DNA from: UBA1081 sp045535305
GTDB taxonomy: Bacteria > Bacillota > Clostridia > Oscillospirales > Acutalibacteraceae
NCBI GenBank assembly: GCA_045535305.1
Contig: JAZSLJ010000007.1
Location: 1-64,000 of the forward strand
Direction of reading: 5' to 3'
DNA length: 64,000 nucleotides
In this document: piece after piece, positions 8,923 through 17,065 of the stretch
How the letters are laid out: each line of letters opens with the position of its first letter
Position numbering within the stretch: the stretch's first letter is position 1
Program-made: the position numbers and the translations under genes
Notes under the pieces: generated by a model
Databases searched by the model: none
What the model was told of the DNA's origin: nothing
Seen by the model: the letters and a program-made list of their open reading frames with translations, nothing else

Positions 8923-9006
8923 AACAAACCGAGCCAAAATAAAGCGAAAAGCTTTATTTTGGGTTACCCGACGGCGTACAAAAGTACTCCGAGGGCGAGG
9001 TTTGTT
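8923..9006. other. Palindromic three-way-junction element, function unknown
   Basis: An outer stem AACAAACC (8923-8930) pairs with GGTTTGTT (8999-9006). Inside are two hairpins. One has a perfect 12-bp stem CCAAAATAAAGC (8934-8945) with GCTTTATTTTGG (8951-8962). The other is built of CCC/GGG (8967-8969 with 8993-8995), CGG/CCG and GTAC-AAAA-GTAC (8976-8987). The fold works on either strand. It lies in the 302-bp gap between the WYL gene and the patatin gene; the rest of that gap is AT-rich and holds two terminators. It may be a mobile palindromic unit or a structured RNA. Confidence 0.6.
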
Positions 9007-9067
9007 TATAGCATAAAACACAAAAACATCATTTTTTTGTTTATTTTTTAAGATTTTTTTATATTTA

Positions 9068-9111
9068 AAAGGGTTCCTTTGGTCATTTAAAACCGAGGAA
9101 CCCTTTATTTT
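9068..9111. terminator. Terminator between convergent genes
   Basis: Inverted repeat AAAGGGTTCC (9068-9077) with GGAACCCTTT (9097-9106), T-rich on the plus side and A/T-rich on the minus side. It is placed to end the patatin operon on the minus strand. Confidence 0.65.
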
Positions 9112-9151
9112 TCTTGTTTTATGCGGTCTGCACTTTTTTTACAGCCCCTTA

Positions 9152-10009
9152 TTATTTAAGCATTTTGCGTATTGCCGCAAGGTTCTTTTTCGCATCACGC
9201 TGACCGTTTTCATAAAGACTGTTTACAACCTCTTCATTTTTAGCAAGCGTAGCCGCACCCTGAATTTCCTCAGGTGAAAAGATAAGGGCTTTACCTTCTT
9301 TTTCATATTCCTTAAGACAGCGCATCTGATAATTGTAAATAGCAGGTCTGTCTTCCACAACGTCGGATATTTTAGGATATTCCCTTAAAATAGTGTTACC
9401 GAGAATTGCAGTACCGGGGATTTTATCCTTTTTTTGTTCAACGGGAGCAGAAAGCACTACAACAATTTTATCGCAGCCGTCATCAAATGCCTTTCTGAAA
9501 GGTATAGGCTCTGCAAGTCCGCCGTCAAAGTAGAGCTTACCCTCTATTTCTATGGGTTTGCTGACTACGGGAATACAACAGGATGCACAGATAATTTTAA
9601 TAAGCGAAGCTCTGTCCCACATATCTCTGCGTGTAAAATAACGGGTTTCACCGCTTTCACCGTCTGTTGCGCTTACTGTAAATGGCTTATCGGATGTATA
9701 AAATTTGCCGAAATCGAAAGGATTGCTTCCGTCTGCGCCGAAATAATCTTCGCCGACCTTTTCGTAATGCATATATGCGCCCTTATGAACAAGGTTTGAA
9801 ATGCTCAGATATTTATCCCCCGTTGCACTTTCACGGTACATAGAGATATTCCTGCCCTTTTCACCTGCCATATATGACAGCAGATTCATACTGCCTGCAG
9901 AAACGCCCAGGTAATAATCAAAATATATTCCGTTATCCATAAGATAATCGTACAAACCTGCGGAATATGCACATTTCATACCGCCGCCAACATCAATTAT
10001 ACCTGTCAT
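9152..10009 (-). CDS. Patatin-like phospholipase
   Basis: Patatin-family serine acylhydrolase of 285 residues, related to bacterial YjjU/RssA-like proteins. The oxyanion-hole glycines are in IIDVGGGMK (residues 4-12), the nucleophile Ser in GVSAGS (G-x-S-x-G, near residue 37) and the catalytic Asp in FDGGLAEP (D-G-G, near 165), completing the Ser-Asp dyad. No signal peptide, so probably at the inner face of the membrane. Last gene of a three-gene operon with an acyl-CoA ligase and a PlsC-type acyltransferase, so a role in fatty-acid release or phospholipid remodelling is likely. The ATG is preceded by AAAGGATG. Natural substrate unknown. Confidence 0.88.
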   Translation of the reverse strand: MTGIIDVGGGMKCAYSAGLYDYLMDNGIYFDYYLGVSAGSMNLLSYMAGEKGRNISMYRESATGDKYLSISNLVHKGAYMHYEKVGEDYFGADGSNPFDFGKFYTSDKPFTVSATDGESGETRYFTRRDMWDRASLIKIICASCCIPVVSKPIEIEGKLYFDGGLAEPIPFRKAFDDGCDKIVVVLSAPVEQKKDKIPGTAILGNTILREYPKISDVVEDRPAIYNYQMRCLKEYEKEGKALIFSPEEIQGAATLAKNEEVVNSLYENGQRDAKKNLAAIRKMLK

Positions 10010-10034
10010 AATGCTTCATCCTTTCAAAAAAATA

Positions 10035-11237
10035 TTAAAGATACTCTTTACCTGTAAGATAACGCCATGCGGCTATATATTTTGTTGCCGAACGGGGAAT
10101 TGAACTTCTTATATCAAAGTAATTCTTGTCATCAATAAGAACAAGAGCTGAATTTGAAACTGACTGAACGGTAATCTTGTCAAAAGGCATTACATAATCC
10201 TCGCCGTTGATTTTAACTACAAATCTGTCTTTATACAACTGAACAACGCCCTCTTCTGTAAGAACCTCCCTGTTTGTTCCGTCAATGGAAAGGATTTTCT
10301 GTTTTCCGTCCTCATGAATCAACTCACCGTCTTTGGCAGCAAAAAGCTTTTCCTTCCAGACCTCACGCTGCCATTTATCCCAATCGCAGGTGTTATCAAA
10401 TATTACCTCTTTGCCGTCTATACCGTGGAAAAATGCATCTGTGCCGACTCTTATACCGTAGCCGCAGTTATCACATTTGCAGTAATCCCCTTTACTGTGA
10501 AGTGTACCTACCTGCTTACATTCGGGACAAACGTAAATAATACATTCAAGATGCTCTGCAAGATTTTTGCCCACATATTCGTAAGGATTCTTTCTCTGCT
10601 CGTCATAGCAGTTTACATAAGTATCTCTTTTGATAATTTCGTAAACCTCGTCAACTGACATAGCCGCAATTTCTTCGGCAGAATACTCTTTTACAACTTT
10701 ACCGAAAACAGGGCCTTTTCTTACATTCATAGTCCACTTGGGCCATCTTAAATAACCGCCTATAAACTTGTATGTAATAAGGGCTGTTCCGCAGTCCTTA
10801 ACCATCTGCGCGGTACGCTTTGAAATAAATCTTGTTTCACCGTTAAAGGATGTACCACCCTCAGCAAATATTGCAACAGGCACACCTGCTCTTGCATTGG
10901 CAACGATTTCATCAATAAGAAACTGAGAATCCTTTTCACGGTGCTTTACGATAACTCCGCCGAGCTTTCTTACAATCCAACCGCCTATGGGTGCTCTTGC
11001 AATATGATCGCTTGCAATAAATCTTATATATTTATTAAGCGACGCCATAATATATCCGGGGTCAAGAGCATCTGCGTGGTTTGAAACAACAATAAATACA
11101 TCACTCTTGGGGGTATATTTTTCAATCTGTATACCTGTAAGCTTCATAACAGGTCTTTTGAATATTTTAACAAAAGGTTCTACAATAGCAGCATTAAAGC
11201 GACTGCTGCTGTAAAGTTTGTTACTTTTATCACTCAT
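10035..11237 (-). CDS. PlsC-type acyltransferase with C-terminal zinc ribbon
   Basis: Protein of 400 residues whose first 230 are a 1-acyl-glycerol-3-phosphate acyltransferase domain: VSNHADALDPG carries the catalytic N-H-x4-D motif near residue 55 and FAEGGTSFNGE the substrate-binding E-G-T/G block near 124. After it comes a zinc ribbon (CPECKQVG ... CKCDNCG, four cysteines, near residues 236-258) and a C-terminal 140-residue region ending YIAAWRYLTGKEYL. Ordinary PlsC proteins are about 240 residues, so the extension is unusual. A full-length paralogue lies at 50825-52030. The start codon overlaps the acyl-CoA ligase stop (TAATG), with AGGAGG seven bases upstream, indicating translational coupling. 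It probably acylates a lysophospholipid with acyl groups activated by the ligase. Confidence 0.85.
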   Translation of the reverse strand: MSDKSNKLYSSSRFNAAIVEPFVKIFKRPVMKLTGIQIEKYTPKSDVFIVVSNHADALDPGYIMASLNKYIRFIASDHIARAPIGGWIVRKLGGVIVKHREKDSQFLIDEIVANARAGVPVAIFAEGGTSFNGETRFISKRTAQMVKDCGTALITYKFIGGYLRWPKWTMNVRKGPVFGKVVKEYSAEEIAAMSVDEVYEIIKRDTYVNCYDEQRKNPYEYVGKNLAEHLECIIYVCPECKQVGTLHSKGDYCKCDNCGYGIRVGTDAFFHGIDGKEVIFDNTCDWDKWQREVWKEKLFAAKDGELIHEDGKQKILSIDGTNREVLTEEGVVQLYKDRFVVKINGEDYVMPFDKITVQSVSNSALVLIDDKNYFDIRSSIPRSATKYIAAWRYLTGKEYL

Positions 11238-12931
11238 TATTTTGCCTCCTCTGATTCTGCTTCGAGTTCAAGTGTGCGGTAAGCTACCTTACCAACAAGT
11301 GTTCTGGGCAATTCTTTACGGAATATTATCTGTTTGGGTCTTTCAAAAACATCAAGATATTCCTTGCAGTATTCAAGAATCTTCTTTTTCTCTTCTTCAG
11401 TTTCGGGAACATCGGGATTGAGTACGATATATGCCCTTACTTTCTGAATTTTATAAGCGTCCTTAACACCGATAACGCAACAATAGTCAACATCGGGATG
11501 ACCGTCAATAACCTTTTCAACATGAGAGGGATATACGTTATATCCGCTGGAAATAATCATTCTTTTAAGACGCTGTTTATAATAAACATAGCCGTCCTCG
11601 TCGATTGAACCCAAATCACCCGTAAAGAGCCATTTTGTGCCGTTTTCATCGTAACGGAGAGTTTTTTCGTTTTCTTCTTCGTTTTTAAGATAGCCTAACA
11701 TAAGCGTCGGTCCGCTTATGATAATTTCACCGTCCTTACCGCAAGGCACTTCATTGAATGTACCGGGCTCAACTATTTTGTATTTCATATCACGCAGGGG
11801 CAGACCGATACTGCCCTTTTTAAACGTATGGGCAGGAGTAAGACAGCTTGCATTGATACATTCTGTAAGACCGTAGCCTTCACGGATCTGCACCGATGCA
11901 TTATGCTCCTTGAAAAATTTATTTACTCTTTCACGCAATTCCTCACTTACCTTATCGCCGCCGCAGTAAACGCCTACAAGGAAAGACAGATCCTGACCTT
12001 TGAAAGCATCAACACCGAGCAAAGCCTCAAAAAGTGTAGGAACACCGGCTATAAAGTTGGGCTTTTTCTTGATAATAGCCTCTGCGTAGGTATCCTTTGT
12101 AAATTGAGGAATCAGAATACATTCCGCACCGTTTTCAAGAATAGCGTGTATACCGATTGCTATACCGAAGCCGTGAAAAAGGGGCATAACAGAAAGAAAT
12201 GAGCAGCCGTAAGTAAGATTGCATCCGCAAACATCGGCAACCTGCATACCGATAGCGTTAAATCCGTAATCGGAAAGGCAGATGCCCTTTGGAGTGCCGC
12301 TTGTACCGCCACTGTAAAGGATGACGGCAGTTTTTTCTTTTTCGTACTGCATAACGGGAAGCTTTACGCCTATACCCGTACGCACAAAATCACTCCATAC
12401 AACACCTTTGCCTTTATATGGGTATTTACGGTATTCCTTACCCTGGGTAAGAGCGTAGCCTGCCGCAAGAATGGGATTAAGCTCCTCTGAAATACGGGCA
12501 ACAATGATTCTTACATCTCTTTTTGCTTCCTTGACAGCATCCAGCACCTTGTCATAAAACTGGTCAAGACAAAGAATCATCTTGCTGTCTGCATAATCAA
12601 GATAAAAAGTTATATTCTTCTTTGATGAAAGAGGATGTATAATATTTGCAACAGCTCCTATTCTGTTAAGAGCGTAAAGGCAAATTACAGCCTGCGGAGT
12701 GTTGGGCATACTGATTGTAACAACGTCGTTTCTTCTGATGCCTGCTTTATAAAATGCTTTTGCCGCAAGCTCAGCTTTTCTTATAAGCTCGGAAAACGTT
12801 GTGATACTGCCCATAAACTCAAGTGCGGGAGCTTTGGGGAAACGGGTTGCCGCATCTGCAACTGCACCGAACATAGTTGTTTCGGGATAGGGATGCACAA
12901 CCGGTGTCCAATCAATAGGTGGCTTTTTCAT
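11237..12931 (-). CDS. Long-chain acyl-CoA synthetase (AMP-binding enzyme)
   Basis: Adenylate-forming ligase of 564 residues that activates a fatty acid with ATP and CoA. Seen: the P-loop ILYSGGTSGTPKG (near residue 210), the REGYGLTE motif, FTGDLGSIDEDGYVYYKQRLKRMI (adenine/ribose and hinge motifs), and the C-terminal catalytic Lys region in LVGKVAYR. The length is normal for a FadD/LcfB-type ligase. First gene of an operon with the PlsC-zinc-ribbon and patatin genes, to which it is coupled by a one-base stop/start overlap. The ATG at 12931 follows GGAGGAAAC. Because the operon also holds a lipase and an acyltransferase, recycling of fatty acids into phospholipid is more likely than beta-oxidation, for which no gene is seen here. 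Confidence 0.9.
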   Translation of the reverse strand: MKKPPIDWTPVVHPYPETTMFGAVADAATRFPKAPALEFMGSITTFSELIRKAELAAKAFYKAGIRRNDVVTISMPNTPQAVICLYALNRIGAVANIIHPLSSKKNITFYLDYADSKMILCLDQFYDKVLDAVKEAKRDVRIIVARISEELNPILAAGYALTQGKEYRKYPYKGKGVVWSDFVRTGIGVKLPVMQYEKEKTAVILYSGGTSGTPKGICLSDYGFNAIGMQVADVCGCNLTYGCSFLSVMPLFHGFGIAIGIHAILENGAECILIPQFTKDTYAEAIIKKKPNFIAGVPTLFEALLGVDAFKGQDLSFLVGVYCGGDKVSEELRERVNKFFKEHNASVQIREGYGLTECINASCLTPAHTFKKGSIGLPLRDMKYKIVEPGTFNEVPCGKDGEIIISGPTLMLGYLKNEEENEKTLRYDENGTKWLFTGDLGSIDEDGYVYYKQRLKRMIISSGYNVYPSHVEKVIDGHPDVDYCCVIGVKDAYKIQKVRAYIVLNPDVPETEEEKKKILEYCKEYLDVFERPKQIIFRKELPRTLVGKVAYRTLELEAESEEAK

Positions 12932-13093
12932 TTTGTTTCCTCCAAAAAAATAAATACTGCAATAAATGCTTATAGTCTATTCAATTATAAACTAAATTAA
13001 AAAATTTTGCAACATAATTATTATTGCATTTTAATTTATTTTAACTATTGATAATTTTTTTACCGGAATATATAATAAAACAGAGGTGAGCTT

Positions 13094-14515
13094 ATGAAAG
13101 TCAAAAATGCCTGGTGTATAAAAAACAACGGCAAACCTGTTATAAATGAAGAAATTAAAAGATATATTTCCGTGCGGCCGTCGGAAAGACAGCTTATGTG
13201 GCATTCAATGCAATACTACAACTTTATTCATTTCGGCATAAACACATTCACAAACCGCGAATGGGGCGACGGCACGGAAGATGTAAATTTATTCAATCCC
13301 ACAGAACTAAGTACCGACCAATGGTGCCGAGTTTTAAAGGACAGCGGTTCAAAAGGAATTATTTTTACAGCAAAGCATCACGACGGCTTCTGTCTTTTTG
13401 ACACAAAATATACCGACCATTCCGTAATGAAAAGCCCCTACGGCAAGGATATTGTAAAGCAGTTAAGCGAAAGCTGTAAAAAATTCGGTCTTAAGCTGGG
13501 AATTTATTTATCCCCATGGGACAGGCATGAAAAAACCTACGGTACGGAAGAATATAACGACTTTTTTGTAAATCAGCTTACCGAGCTTTGCACAAACTAC
13601 GGCGAGCTTTTCTGCTTCTGGTTTGACGGTGCTTGCGGTGAAGGCAAAAACGGCAGAAAGCAGATTTATGATTGGGAAAGATATTATGCTGTTATAAGAA
13701 AACATCAGCCTAATGCGGTTATTGCAAACTGCGGCCCTGATGTACGCTGGATAGGCAACGAAGGCGGCAGAGTCAGAAAATCCGAATGGAATATTATTCA
13801 TTGGACTGCTAAAACTAATGAAAAAACTCAGGCAAACTCACAGCAATATGAAAATAACAGTTCTGCGATATTTGACCGAACAGAAGAAGATATAGGCAGC
13901 AGAAAAGTGCTTAAAAAGGCTACCGAACTGCGTTGGTGCCCTGCAGAAGCAGATGTTTCCGTTACTCAAGGCTGGTTCTGGCACGATGATGAATATTACA
14001 AAGATGCAAAAAACGGCGGTATAAGAACACCTCGGGAGCTTGCTGATATTTATTACAACACAGTTGGCGGAAATGCGGCTTTACTTTTAAATGTTCCGCC
14101 CGACACAAGAGGTATTATCAGCGACAGAGAAATTAATACTCTGTATGAATTTTCATCAATTATCAAAAAGACATTCAGCGAAAACATACCCTTTGAAATG
14201 TTGATTATTGATAAAAACGGAGAAGAATTTTTAACCGATTGGGCAGGATTTATGCTGCAGGAAAACGAGGTTGGTGCAAAGATAACCCCCGTAGACAAAT
14301 TCCGCACTATGGTTATTGAGGAAGATATAAGATACAGTCAGCGTGTGGAAGAATTTGAGCTGTTTGCTGACGGCAAAAAAATAAAAACAGGCACAACAAT
14401 CGGCTCTTGCAAAATTATGCATTTCCCCGACGGAATAGATGCAGACGAAATAATCTTTGTTGTAACACAGTCAAGAGGCAACCCGATTATTAAGAGTATA
14501 AAATTATATAAATAA
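13094..14515 (+). CDS. GH29 alpha-L-fucosidase
   Basis: Alpha-L-fucosidase of 473 residues removing terminal L-fucose, for example from host glycans. Family marks: FIHFGINTFTNREWGDG, FTAKHHDGFCLFDTKYTDHSV, LGIYLSPWDRH and FCFWFDGACGEG, whose Asp (near residue 176) is the expected nucleophile. A C-terminal beta-sandwich follows the barrel. No signal peptide, so intracellular action on imported oligosaccharide is likely, in keeping with the GPH symporter encoded downstream. The ATG follows AGAGGTGAG. A LacI-type operator-like palindrome lies directly after the gene. Confidence 0.9.
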   Translation: MKVKNAWCIKNNGKPVINEEIKRYISVRPSERQLMWHSMQYYNFIHFGINTFTNREWGDGTEDVNLFNPTELSTDQWCRVLKDSGSKGIIFTAKHHDGFCLFDTKYTDHSVMKSPYGKDIVKQLSESCKKFGLKLGIYLSPWDRHEKTYGTEEYNDFFVNQLTELCTNYGELFCFWFDGACGEGKNGRKQIYDWERYYAVIRKHQPNAVIANCGPDVRWIGNEGGRVRKSEWNIIHWTAKTNEKTQANSQQYENNSSAIFDRTEEDIGSRKVLKKATELRWCPAEADVSVTQGWFWHDDEYYKDAKNGGIRTPRELADIYYNTVGGNAALLLNVPPDTRGIISDREINTLYEFSSIIKKTFSENIPFEMLIIDKNGEEFLTDWAGFMLQENEVGAKITPVDKFRTMVIEEDIRYSQRVEEFELFADGKKIKTGTTIGSCKIMHFPDGIDADEIIFVVTQSRGNPIIKSIKLYK

Positions 14516-14519
14516 ACTC

Positions 14520-14533
14520 AGCAAACGTTTACA
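14520..14533. promoter_or_regulatory. LacI-family operator-like palindrome
   Basis: AGCAAACGTTTACA is a near-perfect dyad close to the LacI/CcpA-type consensus with central AAACGTTT. It sits between the fucosidase stop and the promoter of the symporter gene. Confidence 0.45.
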
Positions 14534-14572
14534 TTTATTAACAAATCAATACAAAAAATACACTCTTTTCAT

Positions 14573-14602
14573 TTGACAACATAATAATACTCATGCTATA
14601 AT
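14573..14602 (+). promoter_or_regulatory. Promoter of the second GPH symporter gene
   Basis: TTGACA (14573-14578), 18-bp spacer, TATAAT (14597-14602), about 30 bp before the ATG at 14635. The symporter therefore has its own promoter despite following the fucosidase gene. Confidence 0.75.
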
Positions 14603-14634
14603 TTTTTTAACAAAAAAATAAAGGAGTTTTTTTA

Positions 14635-16068
14635 ATGGCTAAGAATTCATCATCCGTTAAACCTTTTGGTATTGCTGATAAATTAGGCTATGCTATGGGC
14701 GATATGGGCTGTAATTTTTCATTCCAGCTTATCTCCACTTATATGCAGCTTTTTTACTGTCAGCTCATCGGCATAAAAGTAGAGCATTACGCCGCGATTA
14801 TTCTTATTTCAAAATTCTGGGATGCGGTAAACGACGTTATCATCGGCAATCTTGTTGATACAAAGCGTATCGGCAAAAAGAGTAAGTTCATGCCCTGGAT
14901 TCTTATCGGTGCGGTAGGTCTTGTAGGTCTTACAATTATGATATTTGCCCCCGTAGGCAACTTCTCTTATGCGGGCAAAGTTGCATGGTGTCTTATCGCA
15001 TACTGTCTGTGGTCCGTTGCATACACAATGGTAAACGTGCCTTACGGCTCTTTGCTTTCCGTTATAACAGACGACCCTAAACAGAGAACATCACTTTCAA
15101 CAATGCGTTCAATCGGTGCGGCTCTCCCCGGCGTTATCGTTATGCTTATTCTTCCCAAAGTTGTATATTCAAAAACAACAACAGCAACAGGCGCAACAGA
15201 AGATGTGCTTAACGGCAATTCACTGCTGATTACAGCTATTGTGCTTTCAGTTGCGGCTCTTATTACACTCTGGGGTACAACAAAGCTTGTAACAGAGCGT
15301 GTTGTACGTAACGAAACAGGTGCATCATCAACCGGTGCAAAGGCATTTTTCTCTGCATTCAGATCATTCTTCACAAACCGTCCCATGGTTGGTGCTACAA
15401 TCGCAACCGTTGCATCAGTTGCATTCTTCAACTCCACAATGTCCCTTAACAATATGGTATTCCAGTATTTCTTTGAGGACACAAGCAAAATGTCCCTTGC
15501 AATGGTTGGCAGCTATGCTCCGATGATTATTGCAATGGCACTTATCGGCAAGCTCACAGGTAAATTCGGCAAAAAGAAAGTTGCTTCAATCGGTATGCTT
15601 GTAAGTACAATAGCAGGTATTGCATCATTACTCGTTCCTCTTCAGGCAAACGGCGGCGGTATGATTATTTATATCGTATTGCTTATGTTCCTTAACCTTG
15701 GTAACGGTCTTTTCCAGATTTCCGTTTGGGCAATCGTTGCTGACTGTATTGAAATCAGCTACAGAAAATCAGGCAAAAGCGAGGAAGGCTCTCTTTACGC
15801 ACTTTATTCATTCTTCCGTAAGCTCTCACAGGGTATCGGTCAGGCAGTTTCGTCAATGGGTCTTGCCGCAATCGGCTTTGTAGAAGGAACGGGAGCTGTT
15901 CAGCCCGCAGGCTTCGGAGAAAGCGTTAAGAACCTGTACTTTATTGTACTTTTCGCAGGCTCACTTATCGCATTCCTTTCAATGACATTCATTTACAACA
16001 TCTCTCACAAGCAGGAGATTGAATTTGCTCAGGCAGGCAGTAACAGTGCACCTGCACAGGCAGAATAA
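14635..16068 (+). CDS. GPH-family sugar:cation symporter
   Basis: Integral membrane protein of 477 residues with about 12 predicted helices, of the melibiose-carrier (GPH) family. Signatures: IADKLGYAMGDMGCNFSFQL at the N-terminus, KFWDAVNDVIIGNLVDTKR in the first loops, MPWILIGA, and VADCIEISYRKSGKSEEGSLYALYSF in the C-terminal half. It imports a glycoside with a cation. The start has AAAGGAG and the gene has its own promoter. Position after the fucosidase suggests a fucosylated oligosaccharide as substrate, which is inference. It differs clearly from the other GPH protein at 6196-7659. Confidence 0.9.
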   Translation: MAKNSSSVKPFGIADKLGYAMGDMGCNFSFQLISTYMQLFYCQLIGIKVEHYAAIILISKFWDAVNDVIIGNLVDTKRIGKKSKFMPWILIGAVGLVGLTIMIFAPVGNFSYAGKVAWCLIAYCLWSVAYTMVNVPYGSLLSVITDDPKQRTSLSTMRSIGAALPGVIVMLILPKVVYSKTTTATGATEDVLNGNSLLITAIVLSVAALITLWGTTKLVTERVVRNETGASSTGAKAFFSAFRSFFTNRPMVGATIATVASVAFFNSTMSLNNMVFQYFFEDTSKMSLAMVGSYAPMIIAMALIGKLTGKFGKKKVASIGMLVSTIAGIASLLVPLQANGGGMIIYIVLLMFLNLGNGLFQISVWAIVADCIEISYRKSGKSEEGSLYALYSFFRKLSQGIGQAVSSMGLAAIGFVEGTGAVQPAGFGESVKNLYFIVLFAGSLIAFLSMTFIYNISHKQEIEFAQAGSNSAPAQAE

Positions 16069-16090
16069 CTTACAAACAACAGATTTCATA

Positions 16091-16125
16091 AAGACTGTCC
16101 AAGCAGATCGGGCAGTCTTTTTTTT
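16091..16125 (+). terminator. Terminator of the GPH symporter gene
   Basis: AAGACTGTCC (16091-16100) pairs with GGGCAGTCTT (16110-16119), followed by T8. Confidence 0.85.
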
Positions 16126-16127
16126 GC

Positions 16128-16160
16128 AAAAAAAAACTTGCACAAAAAATCTGTGCAAGT
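16128..16160 (-). terminator. Terminator of yebC
   Basis: On the minus strand ACTTGCACA pairs with TGTGCAAGT (9-bp stem, arms 16136-16144 and 16152-16160), followed by a run of nine T. It lies between the convergent symporter and yebC genes. Confidence 0.85.
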
Positions 16161-16177
16161 AAATTATTAAAGACATA

Positions 16178-16921
16178 TCAACCTTCGTAATCGTCCTCAT
16201 TTTCCCAGTTGTGCCATACGCTCTGAACGTCGTCATTATCCTCAAACATTTCAAGCATTTTGCCCATAGCCTTGATATCGTCGGGATTGTCAAGTCTTGT
16301 ATATGTTGAGGGGATGTATTCTGCTTCTGCAGAAATTGCAACGTAGCCTGCAGCTGCAAGAGCATCGTTGACAGCACCTACGTCGTTAGGCTCTGTTCTT
16401 ACTTGGAAAACCTCTTCTTCATCTGTAATAAGGTCTGTTGCGCCTGCTTCAAGTGCAGTTTCAAGAAGTGCATCTTCGTCAACGCCGTCTTTTTCGATAA
16501 CGATATTACCCATACGTTCAAACATGAACATAACAGAGCCTGCCTGACCCATGTTTCCGCCGTATTTATCAAAATAATGACGCACATCACCTGCTGTTCT
16601 GTTTCTGTTATCGGTAAGAGTTTCAACGATAACTGCTATACCGCAAGGACCGTAGCCCTCATATATACATTCTTCGTAGTTTGTTGCATCGCCGTCGCCT
16701 GATGCTTTTTTGATAATTCTTTCTATATTATCATTGGGTACGTTAGCAGCTTTTGCTTTTGAAATAATATCCTTAAGCTTTGAGTTAGCTGCGGGATCGG
16801 GGCCGCCCTCACGTACAGCAACAGCAATCTCCCTGCCTATTTTGGTAAAAACCTTAGCTCTTTGATTATCGGTTTTTTCCTTTTTTCTTTTTATTGTGCT
16901 CCATTTGGAGTGTCCTGACAT
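16178..16921 (-). CDS. yebC: YebC/PmpR (TACO1) family translation/transcription factor
   Basis: Protein of 247 residues, the standard family size, beginning with the highly conserved MSGHSKWSTIKRKKEK. Also seen: REGGPDPAANSKLKDII, AKAANVPNDNIERIIKKASG, YEGYGPCGIAVIVETLTDNRNRTAGDVRHYFDK and GSVMFMF, all typical of YebC. Family members are described both as transcription regulators and as factors that help ribosomes through proline-rich stretches. The ATG follows AAGGTGAT. It is a single-gene unit with its own terminator, convergent with the symporter gene. No neighbouring ruvC/ruvA is present, although yebC often lies beside them. Confidence 0.95.
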   Translation of the reverse strand: MSGHSKWSTIKRKKEKTDNQRAKVFTKIGREIAVAVREGGPDPAANSKLKDIISKAKAANVPNDNIERIIKKASGDGDATNYEECIYEGYGPCGIAVIVETLTDNRNRTAGDVRHYFDKYGGNMGQAGSVMFMFERMGNIVIEKDGVDEDALLETALEAGATDLITDEEEVFQVRTEPNDVGAVNDALAAAGYVAISAEAEYIPSTYTRLDNPDDIKAMGKMLEMFEDNDDVQSVWHNWENEDDYEG

Positions 16922-17065
16922 AAAAAATCACCTTACATATAAAAATTCTTATTTATTTTAGCACCAAAACAGCGTTTCGTCAACACCGTTTTAAATATTC
17001 ATACCTTTTTAGGACAAAATATTTTAAAAAGCGGTTTATAGCGCAATTCAACAAGGTGATGTAGC

